Origin: Salinivirgaceae bacterium
GTDB lineage: Bacteria > Bacteroidota > Bacteroidia > Bacteroidales > Salinivirgaceae
Direction of reading: 5' to 3'
Length of the DNA: 44,867 nucleotides
NCBI GenBank assembly: GCA_002869335.1
Contig: PKTE01000213.1
Span: forward strand, 1 to 44,867
A program made the position numbers and the translations under genes. The notes beneath the pieces were generated by a model. That model worked only from the letters and a program-made list of their open reading frames with translations. It ran no database searches and was not told the origin of the DNA. This document shows, piece by piece, positions 20,639 through 31,204 of this stretch (positions within the stretch are counted from its first letter, which is position 1; each line of letters begins with the position of its first letter).

Positions 20639-22750
20639 TTATAATAGATCTGTTCTTCCTTTTACTTTCTCAAGTACATCCAATGCAATATTGTTAGGTA
20701 CTTGCTCGTAATGAGAAAATTCCATTGTTGAGGTTGCACGACCAGACGAAATAGTACGCAAAACTGTTACATAACCAAATTTCTCTGATAATGGCACTTT
20801 AGCTTTAACAACTCTAGCACCTGCTTTTTCGTCCATAGCTTCAACATTTCCTCTACGCTTGTTAAAGTCACTAATGATATCACCCATGTATTCTTCTGGA
20901 GTAACAACTTCAGCAGCCATTATAGGCTCCATTAGAATAGGTTTTGCTTTAGATGCAGCAGCCTTGAATGCTTGTTTTGCACAAACCTCAAAAGAGAGCT
21001 GATCTGAATCTACTGCATGGTATGATCCATCGATTAGTGTAACTTTCAGACTATCCATTGAAAATCCTGCCAATGGTCCGTTATTCATAGCTTCTTTGAA
21101 ACCTTTTTCCACTGATGGAATATATTCACGAGGAATATTACCTCCTTTGATTTCATCGATGAATTCAAGACCTGGTTTTTCAGGATCTCCTGGTTCAATT
21201 CTTACTTGAATATCGGCAAATTTACCTCGACCACCAGATTGTTTTTTAAACACCTCACGATGATCAACTGATAGTGTAATTGCCTCTTTATATTTAACCT
21301 GAGGTTCACCCTGGTTAGCTTCTACTTTAAATTCACGCTTCAAACGGTCAATAATAATTTCAAGGTGAAGTTCACCCATTCCACTAATAATTGTTTGACC
21401 TGAATCATGATCTGTTCTAACTTGGAATGTAGGATCCTCTTCGGCTAATTTTGCAAGAGCGACATCCAATTTATCAACATCAGCCTGAGTTTTAGGCTCA
21501 ATAGCTACTGAGATAACTGGATCAGGGAAATCCATTTGCTCTAGAGCAATAGGACTATTAGTAGCACTTAAAGTATCACCTGTACGAATTGCTTTGAAAC
21601 CTACACCTGCAACGATCTCACCAGCGCCAACCTGATCGATTGGATTTTGCTTGTTAGCGTGCATTTGGAAAAGACGTGAAATACGTTCTTTTTTTCCTGT
21701 TCTTACATTAAGAACCTGGTCTCCAGCTTTAAGTACACCAGAATAGATACGCATAAAACACAAACGACCTACATATGGATCAGTAGCAATTTTAAATGCT
21801 AAAGCAGCCAATGGCTCATCGTCGCTAGTATTTCTGATAATTTCTTTTTCAGAATCATCAGGATCAGTACCTGTAACTTGAGGTATATCTAAAGGAGATG
21901 GTAGATATGCTGCAACAGCATCCAATAATCTTTGAACTCCTTTATTTTTAAATGCTGAACCACACATCACAGGTGTAATAACCTGATCAATTGTAGCTTT
22001 TCTAATTGTATCTTTAAACTCGTCGATAGTGATTGAATCAGGATCTTCGAAATATCTTTCTAGAATTGAATCGTCAGTTTCAGCAATCGCTTCAATAAGA
22101 TTTGTTCTCCACTCTTCAACTTCGTCAGCCATTTCATCAGGAACATCAATGTATTCATAATTTGTTCCCATTTCCTCGTCATCAACCCAGACAATTGCCT
22201 TATTTTCGATAAGGTCAACAATACCTTTGAATTTTTCTTCTGCTCCAATTGGAATTACAATTGGTACAGGATTAGCGTGAAGTTTTTCTCTCATTTGGTT
22301 TACAACGCTAAAGAAATCAGCTCCAGTACGATCCATTTTATTAACAAATGCGATACGTGGAACATGATACTTATCAGCTTGTCTCCAAACAGTTTCAGAT
22401 TGTGGCTCTACACCACCAACTGCGCAATATACTGCCACTGCACCATCTAAAACACGCAATGAACGCTCTACTTCTACAGTAAAGTCAACGTGTCCGGGAG
22501 TGTCAATAATATTAATTTTGTGCTCGTTACCATTGTATTTCCAAAAACAGGTAGTTGCCGCAGAAGTAATTGTAATACCTCTCTCCTGTTCTTGCTCCAT
22601 CCAGTCCATGGTAGCAGCACCATCGTGCACTTCACCAATACGGTGTGTAATACCCGTATAATAAAGTATTCGCTCGGTAGTTGTTGTTTTTCCCGCATCG
22701 ATATGCGCCATGATACCGATATTGCGATTAAATTCTAATTTGTTTGCCAT
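20639..22750 (-). CDS. fusA: Elongation factor G
   Basis: 703 residues, full length. EF-G drives GTP-dependent translocation. G1 is AHIDAGKTT (about 15-23), switch II is DTPGHVDF and G4 is NKMD. The later domains include [18 protein letters not shown] and the domain IV sequence [14 protein letters not shown]. It follows rpsG; no tuf gene follows, so EF-Tu must be elsewhere. Confidence 0.98.
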   Translation of the reverse strand: MANKLEFNRNIGIMAHIDAGKTTTTERILYYTGITHRIGEVHDGAATMDWMEQEQERGITITSAATTCFWKYNGNEHKINIIDTPGHVDFTVEVERSLRVLDGAVAVYCAVGGVEPQSETVWRQADKYHVPRIAFVNKMDRTGADFFSVVNQMREKLHANPVPIVIPIGAEEKFKGIVDLIENKAIVWVDDEEMGTNYEYIDVPDEMADEVEEWRTNLIEAIAETDDSILERYFEDPDSITIDEFKDTIRKATIDQVITPVMCGSAFKNKGVQRLLDAVAAYLPSPLDIPQVTGTDPDDSEKEIIRNTSDDEPLAALAFKIATDPYVGRLCFMRIYSGVLKAGDQVLNVRTGKKERISRLFQMHANKQNPIDQVGAGEIVAGVGFKAIRTGDTLSATNSPIALEQMDFPDPVISVAIEPKTQADVDKLDVALAKLAEEDPTFQVRTDHDSGQTIISGMGELHLEIIIDRLKREFKVEANQGEPQVKYKEAITLSVDHREVFKKQSGGRGKFADIQVRIEPGDPEKPGLEFIDEIKGGNIPREYIPSVEKGFKEAMNNGPLAGFSMDSLKVTLIDGSYHAVDSDQLSFEVCAKQAFKAAASKAKPILMEPIMAAEVVTPEEYMGDIISDFNKRRGNVEAMDEKAGARVVKAKVPLSEKFGYVTVLRTISSGRATSTMEFSHYEQVPNNIALDVLEKVKGRTDLL

Positions 22751-22775
22751 CGTATATTATAGAAATTTCAAAATT

Positions 22776-23252
22776 TTAGAAGCGGAAATGCGAGAACGCT
22801 TTGTTTGCTTCGGCCATTCTGTGTGTATCCTCTTTCTTTTTGAAAGCGCCACCTTCTTCGTTAAATGCTGCCATAATTTCATTTGCAAGATTATCAGCCA
22901 TAGTTTTTCCATTTCTTTCTCTGGCATATCTAATCAAAGCTTTCATGCTTAATGCAACTTTACGGCTTTCGCGAATTTCCTGTGGAATCTGGAAAGTAGC
23001 ACCACCAACTCTGCGACTACGTACCTCAACTTTAGGTGTCACATTTTGTAGTCCTTTTTTAAAGATCTCTAGAGGAGATTCCTCATTATCTTTCATTCTA
23101 TTTCCAACAATTTCTAGCGCATTGTAAAAAATTTCATACGCTAAATTCTTCTTACCGTCCATCATCAACTCGTTAACGAAACGAGTCACCAAGGTATCAT
23201 TGAATCTTGGATCAGGTGTAAGTATCCGTTTTTTAGGTTTACTTTTTCTCAT
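22776..23252 (-). CDS. rpsG: Ribosomal protein S7
   Basis: 158 residues. S7 nucleates the small-subunit head and contacts E-site t[24 protein letters not shown], the beta-hairpin [20 protein letters not shown] and the terminal [20 protein letters not shown] are typical. Confidence 0.98.
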   Translation of the reverse strand: MRKSKPKKRILTPDPRFNDTLVTRFVNELMMDGKKNLAYEIFYNALEIVGNRMKDNEESPLEIFKKGLQNVTPKVEVRSRRVGGATFQIPQEIRESRKVALSMKALIRYARERNGKTMADNLANEIMAAFNEEGGAFKKKEDTHRMAEANKAFSHFRF

Positions 23253-23264
23253 TGATCGACTTTA

Positions 23265-23639
23265 TTATTTCTTCGGTTTCTTAGTTCCATACTTGGAACG
23301 ACGTTGTAATCTTCCTTCAACTCCTGAAGTATCCAGTGCTCCTCTAACAATGTGATAACGAACACCTGGAAGGTCTTTCACACGACCACCTCTGATAAGC
23401 ACGATTGAGTGCTCCTGCAAATTGTGGCCTTCTCCCGGGATGTAAGCATTAACTTCTTTCCCATTTGTCAATCGAACCCTAGCTACCTTACGCATTGCCG
23501 AATTCGGCTTCTTAGGGGTAGTTGTATACACACGTGTACAAACACCACGCTTTTGAGGACTTGCGCCTAATGCAGGTGCCTTACTCTTTTGTTCGATTCT
23601 TTTTCTTCCTTTTCTTACTAACTGCTGTATTGTAGGCAT
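23265..23639 (-). CDS. rpsL: Ribosomal protein S12
   Basis: 124 residues. S12 controls decoding accuracy. The loops [12 protein letters not shown] and [13 protein letters not shown] carry the lysines whose mutation gives streptomycin resistance; both are wild-type here. It is the first gene of the 32-gene run, about 35 bases downstream of the inferred transcription start. Confidence 0.98.
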   Translation of the reverse strand: MPTIQQLVRKGRKRIEQKSKAPALGASPQKRGVCTRVYTTTPKKPNSAMRKVARVRLTNGKEVNAYIPGEGHNLQEHSIVLIRGGRVKDLPGVRYHIVRGALDTSGVEGRLQRRSKYGTKKPKK

Positions 23640-23680
23640 ATTCTATAAATTAAGACGTTTTACCCTAATAAATTGGGTTG

Positions 23681-23688
23681 CAAAGGTA
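23681..23688 (-). promoter_or_regulatory. Promoter -7 box of the ribosomal run
   Basis: On the minus strand TACCTTTG is an exact match to the Bacteroidota -7 consensus TAnnTTTG. The start site should be near 23674, giving a leader of about 35 bases before rpsL. A TTTG lies 13 bases upstream, too close for a standard -33 element, but the region at the right distance is T-rich. The 190 bases further upstream, to the HhH gene end, are very A/T-rich with no other feature that I can support. Confidence 0.6.
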
Positions 23689-23878
23689 TAATTATTTTTT
23701 TCAAAAAAAGAATTTTTTCCTCTTTTTTACTTTAGTCATACAATTTTTTCACATTCAGTGAGTTTAGTCTACTTTCTTCGATTAAAAAAAATATTATTTT
23801 CGGGCTTTTTAAATGAATCTTTGAAAATCCTTCTTAGATTTTTCCCAAGACAATTTTATTAGTTTAATCACCATAATT

Positions 23879-24934
23879 TTAAAAAGCGAAATAAATACGC
23901 AATTTTGAGGCCAATTCTTGCGGAAATATTTTTAAGGACAAAATTTCGCGGAAATTCTCTATGCGAGATCTGAAATTTTTATACTGTATTAGTTTTCGAG
24001 CCTGAGTTTTGGAGATATATGGATGTTTCATTAAATTTTGTTCATTCATCTCGTTCAAATTCATTCTCCTTATTAATAAGGTATCAATCCATGAACTTCT
24101 TTGTAATAATCTCAAAGAACTCGTATCTACATTATACACTTCATTTAATTGATGATGTGAATAAAATCATCCTAATACATTCCGGTAACCAAGTAAACTT
24201 TTAGCAAATCGTTTATTTATGCCAAGGTCAACCAATTCTTCAAAAGTGGTTGAATTAAGTTCGACACTATCAAGGTATACGATTGACTCCGGTTCAGTAT
24301 TTATTATAATATGAGGTTTTAGCTCTTCATATAGTTCATCAGATATAGCATATAGTTTTTTTAAATCCGATTTTTTCAAATAGCCCGAACTCTTTTCACG
24401 ATAGTTTATAATATTATTGGCAACTGACTCGCTTAACCCTGATTGACGAAGTTGTTTATAATTGTATTTATTAGGATCAAAATCAGTATAATCTTTGTCA
24501 GTAAAAACTGATGTATTTGCGACATTTTTTGTTTCTCGTTCTTTGATTATAAGGTATGATTCTAATTTATAAAATATAGAATCTGACATTCCATAGAGTC
24601 TTTTCACATCAGACTTTGAATAAAACTTACCTCCAGCATCCAAATACTTTGCCCAATTCGAACATACTGAAGCAGGTAAACCCATTTGTATCAATTTCTG
24701 AATATCCACATTATTGGGATCGAACGCTTTTAATTTAAGCTCTTTTGGCTTCAAACTTTTTATCCATTGATTTATTTGAGTTGAATCTTCATTTAAAAAC
24801 CATGGTTGATGTTCATAAAGATTTGGGATATTCCTATTGAAAATAACTAAAGCGAGTAATATTAATAAAAACACATAAGCTCCCCGCCTCTCCCTTTTGG
24901 TAAAGGCAGTAAGATTTTGAAAAAACTGCTTCAT
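23879..24934 (-). pseudogene. Membrane-anchored helix-hairpin-helix protein, interrupted by in-frame TGA
   Basis: One continuous reading frame of 352 codons is broken only by TGA at 24167-24169. The first part (255 residues) has a cytoplasmic basic stretch, a membrane helix (about 19-34) and HhH modules starting near 66 and 153; a third module (about 222 onward) reads ...GYRNVLG, then TGA, then FYSHHQLNEVYN. The last 95 codons finish module three and give a fourth HhH (about NLMKHPYISKTQARKLIQYK). Modules one and two read GGK-FYSKSDVKRLY and SSG-YLKKSDLKKLY at the matching place, so the stop most likely replaces a Gly codon (GGA to TGA, one base). Related Bacteroidota ComEA-like proteins have several HhH repeats; their job is not well defined. 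A recent mutation, a sequence error or leaky read-through are all possible. The distal part has a GTG (24139) that might restart translation. It lies 22 bases after the SNF transporter gene. Confidence 0.85.
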
Positions 24935-24956
24935 GAAAAAAACTTAAATTCGACAC

Positions 24957-26378
24957 CTATTCTACTACTTCAACCGCTTCTTTTGACTCAACAATTTCGG
25001 TGTTCTGTGATTTATCATCTGAATTATCTTTAACACTCACCTTATAAATATCATGTACAAAGACAATAGCTATAGCAACAGGAGCTAAGTATCTAATAAT
25101 AAAATAGAAAACTTTAAAATACTTTACTTTTAATTCTCCGCTATTTGATAGCTCGTCGTGAACCAATTTCTTTTTTATAACCCAACCCAGGAAAGCTACA
25201 ATTAGCAATGCTCCAAGAGGCAATAATATATTAGCTGACGAATAATTCATTATATCAAAAAATGTACTACCAAAGATTGTTACATCACTTAAATCGCTAA
25301 ACGATAAGGTTGCAAGTATTCCAAATAACCAAATAGCTAAAGAACTAATTATTGTAGCTTTTCCTCTGGACATATTTAACTCTTCAGAGAAATATGCAAC
25401 TACAACCTCTAAAACAGAAACGGTAGATGTTAGAGCAGCTACAGCTAACAATACAAAGAATAATATTGAAAATACATAGCCGCCGGGCATAGATAAAAAC
25501 AACTTAGGCAGCACAACAAAAACCAACCCAGGTCCTTCTGTAGCAAGACTTGGATCAAAAGCAAATACTGCTGGAAAGATCATAACGCCGGCTAAAATTG
25601 CAATGAGGGTATCTGCTGACGCAACTTGCACTGCAGTTTTCCCAAGATTATTATTTTTTCTAATATATGACCCATAAGTTATAAGTGCTCCCATTCCTAT
25701 ACTTAGTGAGAAAGCTGCCTGCCCCAATGCTTCAAGCACAACTCCAAAAGTAATTTTTGAAAAATCAGGTGCAAATAGAAACTTAAGTCCTTTACTAGCC
25801 CCATCTAAGGTCAAAGACCTCACTACAATCACTAAAATAAGTACAAGTAGCAGGGGCATTAATATTTTAGTATAACGTTCAATTCCTTTTTGAACACCAG
25901 CAAAAACAATCCATGCTGTTAAGCCCATGAATACAAATTGCCAAAGCAATGGTTTAAATGTACTTGTACTAAATGTAGTGAAAATCTCAGAAGTATTTCC
26001 AGCACTAAAACCATCCTGAACAGCTTTAACTATATATTCTAAAGTCCAGCCTGCAATTGTCGAGTAAAAAGCTAATATTAAAAATGCGGCAACAATACCC
26101 ATCAAACCAACAAATGACCATTTTGAATTTGGTGCCAACTTTTTAAAGGAACCAAAAGCATTTCTTTGGGCATTACGCCCTATCGTAAATTCAGATAGCA
26201 TAACAGGAATACCAATTGCTACAATAAATAGCAAATAAATAAGTAAAAACGCACCTCCGCCATTTTCTCCGGCCACATAAGGGAATCGCCAAATATTACC
26301 TAACCCAACAGCTGAACCAGCTGCTGCTGCAATAACTCCGAACTTACTTGAAAAACTACCTCTTTCCTTTAAATCCAT
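24957..26378 (-). CDS. Sodium-dependent transporter of the SNF (NSS) family
   Basis: 473 residues, about 11-12 membrane helices. TM1 has the NSS signature AAAGSAVGLGNIWRFPY (about 18-34) followed by GENGGGAF, which form the sodium and substrate sites in LeuT-like proteins. TM6 holds the LEALGQAAFSLSIGMGALITYGSY segment. Family members import amino acids or related amines with sodium; the substrate is not predictable. The C-terminal tail is acidic. An exact -7 box lies 26 bases upstream, and the HhH gene follows closely, so the two may share a transcript. Confidence 0.93.
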   Translation of the reverse strand: MDLKERGSFSSKFGVIAAAAGSAVGLGNIWRFPYVAGENGGGAFLLIYLLFIVAIGIPVMLSEFTIGRNAQRNAFGSFKKLAPNSKWSFVGLMGIVAAFLILAFYSTIAGWTLEYIVKAVQDGFSAGNTSEIFTTFSTSTFKPLLWQFVFMGLTAWIVFAGVQKGIERYTKILMPLLLVLILVIVVRSLTLDGASKGLKFLFAPDFSKITFGVVLEALGQAAFSLSIGMGALITYGSYIRKNNNLGKTAVQVASADTLIAILAGVMIFPAVFAFDPSLATEGPGLVFVVLPKLFLSMPGGYVFSILFFVLLAVAALTSTVSVLEVVVAYFSEELNMSRGKATIISSLAIWLFGILATLSFSDLSDVTIFGSTFFDIMNYSSANILLPLGALLIVAFLGWVIKKKLVHDELSNSGELKVKYFKVFYFIIRYLAPVAIAIVFVHDIYKVSVKDNSDDKSQNTEIVESKEAVEVVE

Positions 26379-26403
26379 GACGCTTAATTTTTATTCTGTT
26401 CTG

Positions 26404-26411
26404 CAAATCTA
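26404..26411 (-). promoter_or_regulatory. Candidate -7 box for the SNF transporter
   Basis: TAGATTTG on the minus strand matches TAnnTTTG exactly, between the tamL stop and the transporter ATG. No clear -33 TTTG is seen. A leader of about 20 bases is implied. Confidence 0.45.
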
Positions 26412-26433
26412 ATATTTTTGCTAAATAATACTT

Positions 26434-28794
26434 TTAGAAAGGGTAACCAATTCCAAAATGAATTTGATAATCATCTCGACCCCATCTTCGATCATGTAGC
26501 ACCCATTTATTTCTTCCAGCAATGCCAGGATCAATCAATTTAAATCCAGCATCGAGTCTAAATACGAAAAAAGAAAAATCAAATCGTAATCCCATTCCAC
26601 TTCCAAGGGCCATTTGCTTATAAAACTGATCAAATCTAAATCTGGCACCTTCCCTGTTATCATCAGCCGCAATAGACCAAATATTTCCTCCATCGGCAAA
26701 AAGTGCTCCTTCAATCATCCAAATTATATGAAATCGGTATTCTAAATTAAATTCAATCTTTAAACCAGCTGTTTGATTAGGATAAATAGATGTATCGCGA
26801 TAGGTACCCGGACCCAAGTCACGCGATCGCCATGCTCTAATACCATTTGCTCCTCCTCCAAAATACTGTTTAATAAATGGCAAACTATTGGCATTTCCAT
26901 AAGGAACCCCTGCACCAGCAAAAATCCGATAAACTAATCTATTGCGTTTGTTTAGTACATTATAGTACCTCAAATCCACATCTGCTTTAAAGTATTGAGA
27001 GTATCTTGTATTAAAAATTTGATAGCTTCCATTTATAGTATCCTCTCCCGTTAGGCTATGAAAGGCATTTAATATATTTCCTGATAATTCGCCACTTGCT
27101 CTGAGGTAAAAATAGTTTCGATTTGTTTGCAAATTCTGATTACTATAAACCATTTGATATCCTGAGGCTGTTATAAAAAAGTCATCATATGAGTTTCTCA
27201 GATATACGTTATTTTCAATTTCTTGCAAGAATGTGGAATCTGCACGAGGCAATCTAACTGAGTTAAGTTCAATTGGAGTTACAATATGACGCATATTTTT
27301 AGAGCTATTCCAAAAATATCCGAAATTACCTCTCATCAGTGTGCGAGTATAGTCAGGACGCTGCTGGAAGTTATATTGCAAACCGGTAGTAGTTTGTGGG
27401 TGATATTTTTTATAGAATCCTCTTTTTCTAAAAGGCATTAAAAACTTAGGAAATTCCAATTTAAACTCTGCACCATATTCATAAGTATTGAAATTAAATT
27501 GAGTATTAGTCTCCTCACCCACAACATCCTGTGTTGCTTCAAGGGCTCCTTTTACGCGAGTTTCAAGTAACTCAGCTCCTCGAAAAGCATTGCGATGCTG
27601 GTAGGTAAGATTCAAACCAGCTTCCCAGTTCACCCCTGTATTACTACCTTCTAGCTCAACTGTATACGATTGCAAGGTATATGGAGTAAGCTGATAATGA
27701 GCATCTAACCATATTACAGAATCTGAAGTATTACCTGATGGTTGAAATTGAATATGAATAAGCTTAAAAAAACTAAGTGAGTTTAGAAAGCGTTTTGTTG
27801 ACTCTACTTTTCGAATATCATATTTATCGCCCTCTTCAATTGTATTGGCCTGCAAAATAACATCAGGTTTTATTCTAAGTTTTTCCGAAAAAACAACACT
27901 ATAGTCCTCAAAAGCAATGGTATCAAAAGTATTAAAATACATTTGTTGCTCAGCGATAGCTCTTTTGGGATCAAATGATGGATACAAATAGATATCTTTA
28001 ATACGACAAATACGGTGATTCTCACTAATTAATTTGCCTGATTCTGTACGTCTCAAAAATTTATCTATTTTACAAATCACTTTCACACGGTTCCCGAGCA
28101 ATGAAGAATCAGCTACGAATGAAATAAAATCCTTTTGAAAGAAATAATATCCTGCCTCTTTCATTTGTCGAGTGATACGATTTCTTTCTTTTTGAAATCC
28201 TTCCACATCAAAAACCTGATTTTTCTTAATAAAACCTGAGGCCGTATCACTTAAAATCAGTCGGGCAATTGCGGTATCTGCAAATTCATAGCCAACCGAA
28301 TCAATAAGATAGGGTTCATTGGTTTTAATCAAATAATATAGGTCTAATTTTTGGCCATTAGTAGCTATTGAGTCTCGAACTTCGGCATTATAAAAACCTC
28401 TATTTTGCAAGTACCTTTCAAATTGACGTATGGTTTTACCTGCTAAAAAACGGTCATATATTACTGGTTCTTCGCCTATTACGTTAGCTATTTTATTAAA
28501 TGGCCCTTTGTCTTTATTTTTAGACTTAAATAAATTATAAATTCCTAAATGGAATCGTAGAAAATAAAGTACTCTTCTATTGGGATTTTGTTGCACATAT
28601 ACGTTCAACTTATCCTTATCAAATTTTTTATTTGCTCCCTTTTGTTTTGCCTTATCTTGATTTTCAACTTCAATATGAACTTTATTCAACAAATATTCAT
28701 TATCGGGCACATGACGAGTTACCCTGCATGAGTGCAGGAATGCAGTAAGAATAACAAATAATATCAATATCTTAAATAGGATATTACTCCTCAT
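26434..28794 (-). CDS. tamL: TamL-type Omp85 outer-membrane lipoprotein
   Basis: 786 residues. The signal peptide ends with the lipobox FLHSC (Cys 23), so the mature protein is lipidated. POTRA-like repeats lie about 130-360, for example the segment with RQFERYLQNRGFYNAEVRDSI. The C-terminal half is an Omp85/bacterial surface antigen barrel with GANGIRAWRSRDLGPGTY (about 655-672) and an aromatic last strand ending in GIGYPF. This arrangement is that of TamL, the Bacteroidota lipoprotein relative of TamA/BamA, thought to act with TamB in outer-membrane assembly. No tamB is adjacent. It is divergent from the TrmH gene with about 97 bases between. Confidence 0.88.
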   Translation of the reverse strand: MRSNILFKILILFVILTAFLHSCRVTRHVPDNEYLLNKVHIEVENQDKAKQKGANKKFDKDKLNVYVQQNPNRRVLYFLRFHLGIYNLFKSKNKDKGPFNKIANVIGEEPVIYDRFLAGKTIRQFERYLQNRGFYNAEVRDSIATNGQKLDLYYLIKTNEPYLIDSVGYEFADTAIARLILSDTASGFIKKNQVFDVEGFQKERNRITRQMKEAGYYFFQKDFISFVADSSLLGNRVKVICKIDKFLRRTESGKLISENHRICRIKDIYLYPSFDPKRAIAEQQMYFNTFDTIAFEDYSVVFSEKLRIKPDVILQANTIEEGDKYDIRKVESTKRFLNSLSFFKLIHIQFQPSGNTSDSVIWLDAHYQLTPYTLQSYTVELEGSNTGVNWEAGLNLTYQHRNAFRGAELLETRVKGALEATQDVVGEETNTQFNFNTYEYGAEFKLEFPKFLMPFRKRGFYKKYHPQTTTGLQYNFQQRPDYTRTLMRGNFGYFWNSSKNMRHIVTPIELNSVRLPRADSTFLQEIENNVYLRNSYDDFFITASGYQMVYSNQNLQTNRNYFYLRASGELSGNILNAFHSLTGEDTINGSYQIFNTRYSQYFKADVDLRYYNVLNKRNRLVYRIFAGAGVPYGNANSLPFIKQYFGGGANGIRAWRSRDLGPGTYRDTSIYPNQTAGLKIEFNLEYRFHIIWMIEGALFADGGNIWSIAADDNREGARFRFDQFYKQMALGSGMGLRFDFSFFVFRLDAGFKLIDPGIAGRNKWVLHDRRWGRDDYQIHFGIGYPF

Positions 28795-28891
28795 GTGATA
28801 GTTTTTCTACAGTATATGACTTCAAATATCGTTATTTATTTTATTTTGCAGTAATCTTTCAGATAGTTTAGTTCAAAACATCGCTATTAAT

Positions 28892-29644
28892 ATGGAAAAT
28901 ACTACGATAAAATTCTTAAAAAGTTTACAACAAAAGAAATTCAGAAACATTCATAATGAATTCATTGTGGAAGGTGTAAAAATGGTCAATGAACTGATTC
29001 AATCAGAATTTAAAGTAAAAGCTATTTATGCAACTGACACACAAGACTTAATTACTTCAGATACTACACCTATACTTATTTCAGATAAAGAGCTGTCACG
29101 TATTAGCGGTTTAAAATCGCCCAATAAAGTACTAGCTGTGGTAGAAATTCCGGAACCTAAAATAAAGCATGAAGAATTGAAAGACAAACTAAGTATTGTT
29201 TTGGAAAATATTCAAGATCCGGGTAATTTGGGTACTATTATTCGCATTGCTAATTGGTATGGAATTGAAAATATTTTATGCTCAGAAGATACTGTAGAAT
29301 GCTACAACCCGAAAGTTACACAGGCTACAATGGGAGCGATTTTCAGAGTAAAAGTTCACTACTGTGATATTTATTCACTAATTGAAAAAGCACAGGAGTG
29401 GCAGAAATTTAATGTGTATGCAACGCATTTAAGTGGCGACAATATTCATGATAAGGAGCTTAATAATAGTGGATTTATCATTATGGGAAATGAATCGAAA
29501 GGAATATCTAAAAGAATTAAAGATGAATTTATTTCGAAAATAAAGCTTCCATCTTATCCCCCAAATGATGATCAAATGGAATCTCTAAATGTAGCAATAG
29601 CTACTGCCATTACAGTTGCAGAATTCCGAAGAAGAATTATTTAA
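28892..29644 (+). CDS. TrmH/SpoU-family RNA 2'-O-methyltransferase
   Basis: 250 residues. An N-terminal substrate-binding domain (about 1-95, with FIVEGVKMVNELI) precedes the SPOUT knot domain. The three SpoU motifs are present: NIQDPGNLGTIIRIANW (about 110-126), IIMGNESKGIS (about 196-206) and SLNVAIATAITVAEFRRR (about 229-247). SAM-dependent methylation of a ribose in rRNA or tRNA is expected; the target nucleotide is unknown. It is encoded opposite tamL, and its stop codon lies two bases from that of the convergent flavoprotein gene. Confidence 0.93.
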   Translation: MENTTIKFLKSLQQKKFRNIHNEFIVEGVKMVNELIQSEFKVKAIYATDTQDLITSDTTPILISDKELSRISGLKSPNKVLAVVEIPEPKIKHEELKDKLSIVLENIQDPGNLGTIIRIANWYGIENILCSEDTVECYNPKVTQATMGAIFRVKVHYCDIYSLIEKAQEWQKFNVYATHLSGDNIHDKELNNSGFIIMGNESKGISKRIKDEFISKIKLPSYPPNDDQMESLNVAIATAITVAEFRRRII

Positions 29645-29646
29645 TT

Positions 29647-31191
29647 CTATTCAAGTATTTTTTTGGCTATCCTTACACCATCCAGAGCACTAGAAACAAT
29701 CCCACCGGCATAACCACCACCTTCACCTGTTGGATAAAGGTTCTCAAATGGGAATGAGCACAATTTATCTTTGTCGCGATAAATACGCACCGGACTTGAA
29801 GTACGACTTTCCAAACCTATTACTAGAGCATCGTTGGTTAAAAAACCTTTCATTTTTTTACCAAATGCTTTGAAAGCATCTCTTAATCTATCAGATATAT
29901 TCTCAGGCATCCAGAAATGCATAGGTGATGAAATAATTCCCGGGAAATATGAATTTTCAGGCATATCAGGTGATATGCGTCCATTAACAAAATCAGCCAT
30001 ACCCTGTGCTGGGGCTATTTGACCAGACCCTCCATTTTGATAGGCTATTTTCTCCCAATGCTCTTGGTACTTCATTCCAGCAAGTGGATCCTCATCTACT
30101 CCAGGAATATCTTCAGGTCTTAATTCAACTACCATACCTGAGTTTGCAAAGTATGCATTTCTTTTTGAAGCAGACATTCCATTCACAACCAATTGATCAT
30201 TTGCTGTTGCCGCAGGCACAATAAAACCTCCCGGGCACATACAAAAAGAGTAAACTCCTCTATCTTGTACTTGTTGAACTAATTTATATGTAGCAGGCGG
30301 TAAATGTGGATCAGGGGTTTTACTATGATACTGAATTTGATTAATCAACTCTTGAGGATGTTCCAACCGTACACCCATAGCAAATCCTTTTGCTTCGACC
30401 ATAACACCTCTTCGTTGGAGCATCTCGTATACATCTCTGGCAGAATGTCCTGTTGCTAAAATTACATGTTTTGATCTCAAAGTGCGTCCATCAGCTAATT
30501 TTACTCCTTTTAGGTCATTACCTTCAACCAGCAAGTCTTCTACTTTTTGTCTGAATAAAATTTGGCCTCCAGCATCGAGTATAGTCTGACGAATATTTAC
30601 AACTACCTGAGCCAACACATCTGAACCAATATGTGGTTGTGACTCGTAGAGTATTTCCTCCTGGGCACCATGTAGATAAAGTAATTCATAAATGCGATGA
30701 AGGTCTCCACGCTTTTTGCTCCTTGTATATAATTTACCGTCAGAAAAAGTACCAGCTCCTCCTTCTCCAAAGGCATAATTTGAATCAGGGTCAACAATAT
30801 GTTTCGTACTTATAGCAGCGACATCTCTTTTACGCTCTCCTACCCTCTTTCCTCGTTCAATTATGATAGGTTTTTTTCCCGCTTCAATCAAAGTAAGGGC
30901 AGCAAACAAACCTGCCGGGCCAGCTCCAACGATTATAATTTCCTCTGCCAGCGACACGTCATTTGCGGCAAAAGGTTCGATCATATAATCATTTTCTTTC
31001 ATGTCTGTATAGATTCTTACAGACATATTCACCTTAACAGGATATCTTCTTGCATCAATTGATTTTGATACAATTTGAAATCTGACAATATCATTTTGTT
31101 TGACACCAGCTTTCTGGGCAAACAGTTTTTCATATAATTCGGGAGAAGCCGCCTGTTCAGGAGTTAAAACTAGTTGTACTTGCTTTGCCAT
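29647..31191 (-). CDS. FAD-dependent dehydrogenase of the COG2509 type
   Basis: 514 residues from the ATG at 31191. An upstream in-frame start at 31215 would overlap porT and adds eight residues without family support, so the shorter form is chosen (MAKQVQLVLTPEQAAS). A short N-terminal domain (about 1-85) precedes a Rossmann dinucleotide fold with IIIVGAGPAGLFAALTLIEAG (about 90-110). Other motifs are the FGEGGAGTFSDGKLYTR loop (about 155-171), LATGHSARDVYE and a second FAD-contact region YPTGEGGGYAGGI near the C-terminus. The reaction is unknown. It follows porT by 13 bases. A TATCTTTG within the porT end (31213-31220) could be an internal promoter. Confidence 0.9.
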   Translation of the reverse strand: MAKQVQLVLTPEQAASPELYEKLFAQKAGVKQNDIVRFQIVSKSIDARRYPVKVNMSVRIYTDMKENDYMIEPFAANDVSLAEEIIIVGAGPAGLFAALTLIEAGKKPIIIERGKRVGERKRDVAAISTKHIVDPDSNYAFGEGGAGTFSDGKLYTRSKKRGDLHRIYELLYLHGAQEEILYESQPHIGSDVLAQVVVNIRQTILDAGGQILFRQKVEDLLVEGNDLKGVKLADGRTLRSKHVILATGHSARDVYEMLQRRGVMVEAKGFAMGVRLEHPQELINQIQYHSKTPDPHLPPATYKLVQQVQDRGVYSFCMCPGGFIVPAATANDQLVVNGMSASKRNAYFANSGMVVELRPEDIPGVDEDPLAGMKYQEHWEKIAYQNGGSGQIAPAQGMADFVNGRISPDMPENSYFPGIISSPMHFWMPENISDRLRDAFKAFGKKMKGFLTNDALVIGLESRTSSPVRIYRDKDKLCSFPFENLYPTGEGGGYAGGIVSSALDGVRIAKKILE

Positions 31192-31204
31192 CGAAGTTGT
31201 TTTG

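Noticed and set aside
24139-24139. Independent small gene starting with GTG at 24139
   Set aside because: The same frame continues upstream to the TGA and matches the third HhH module, so it is the tail of a broken gene. A weak restart at this GTG cannot be excluded.
24167-24169. TGA recoded as an amino acid in this genome
   Set aside because: rplO ends with TGA at 11520-11522 at the expected L15 length, so TGA acts as a stop. No selenocysteine-like hairpin was recognised after the HhH stop.
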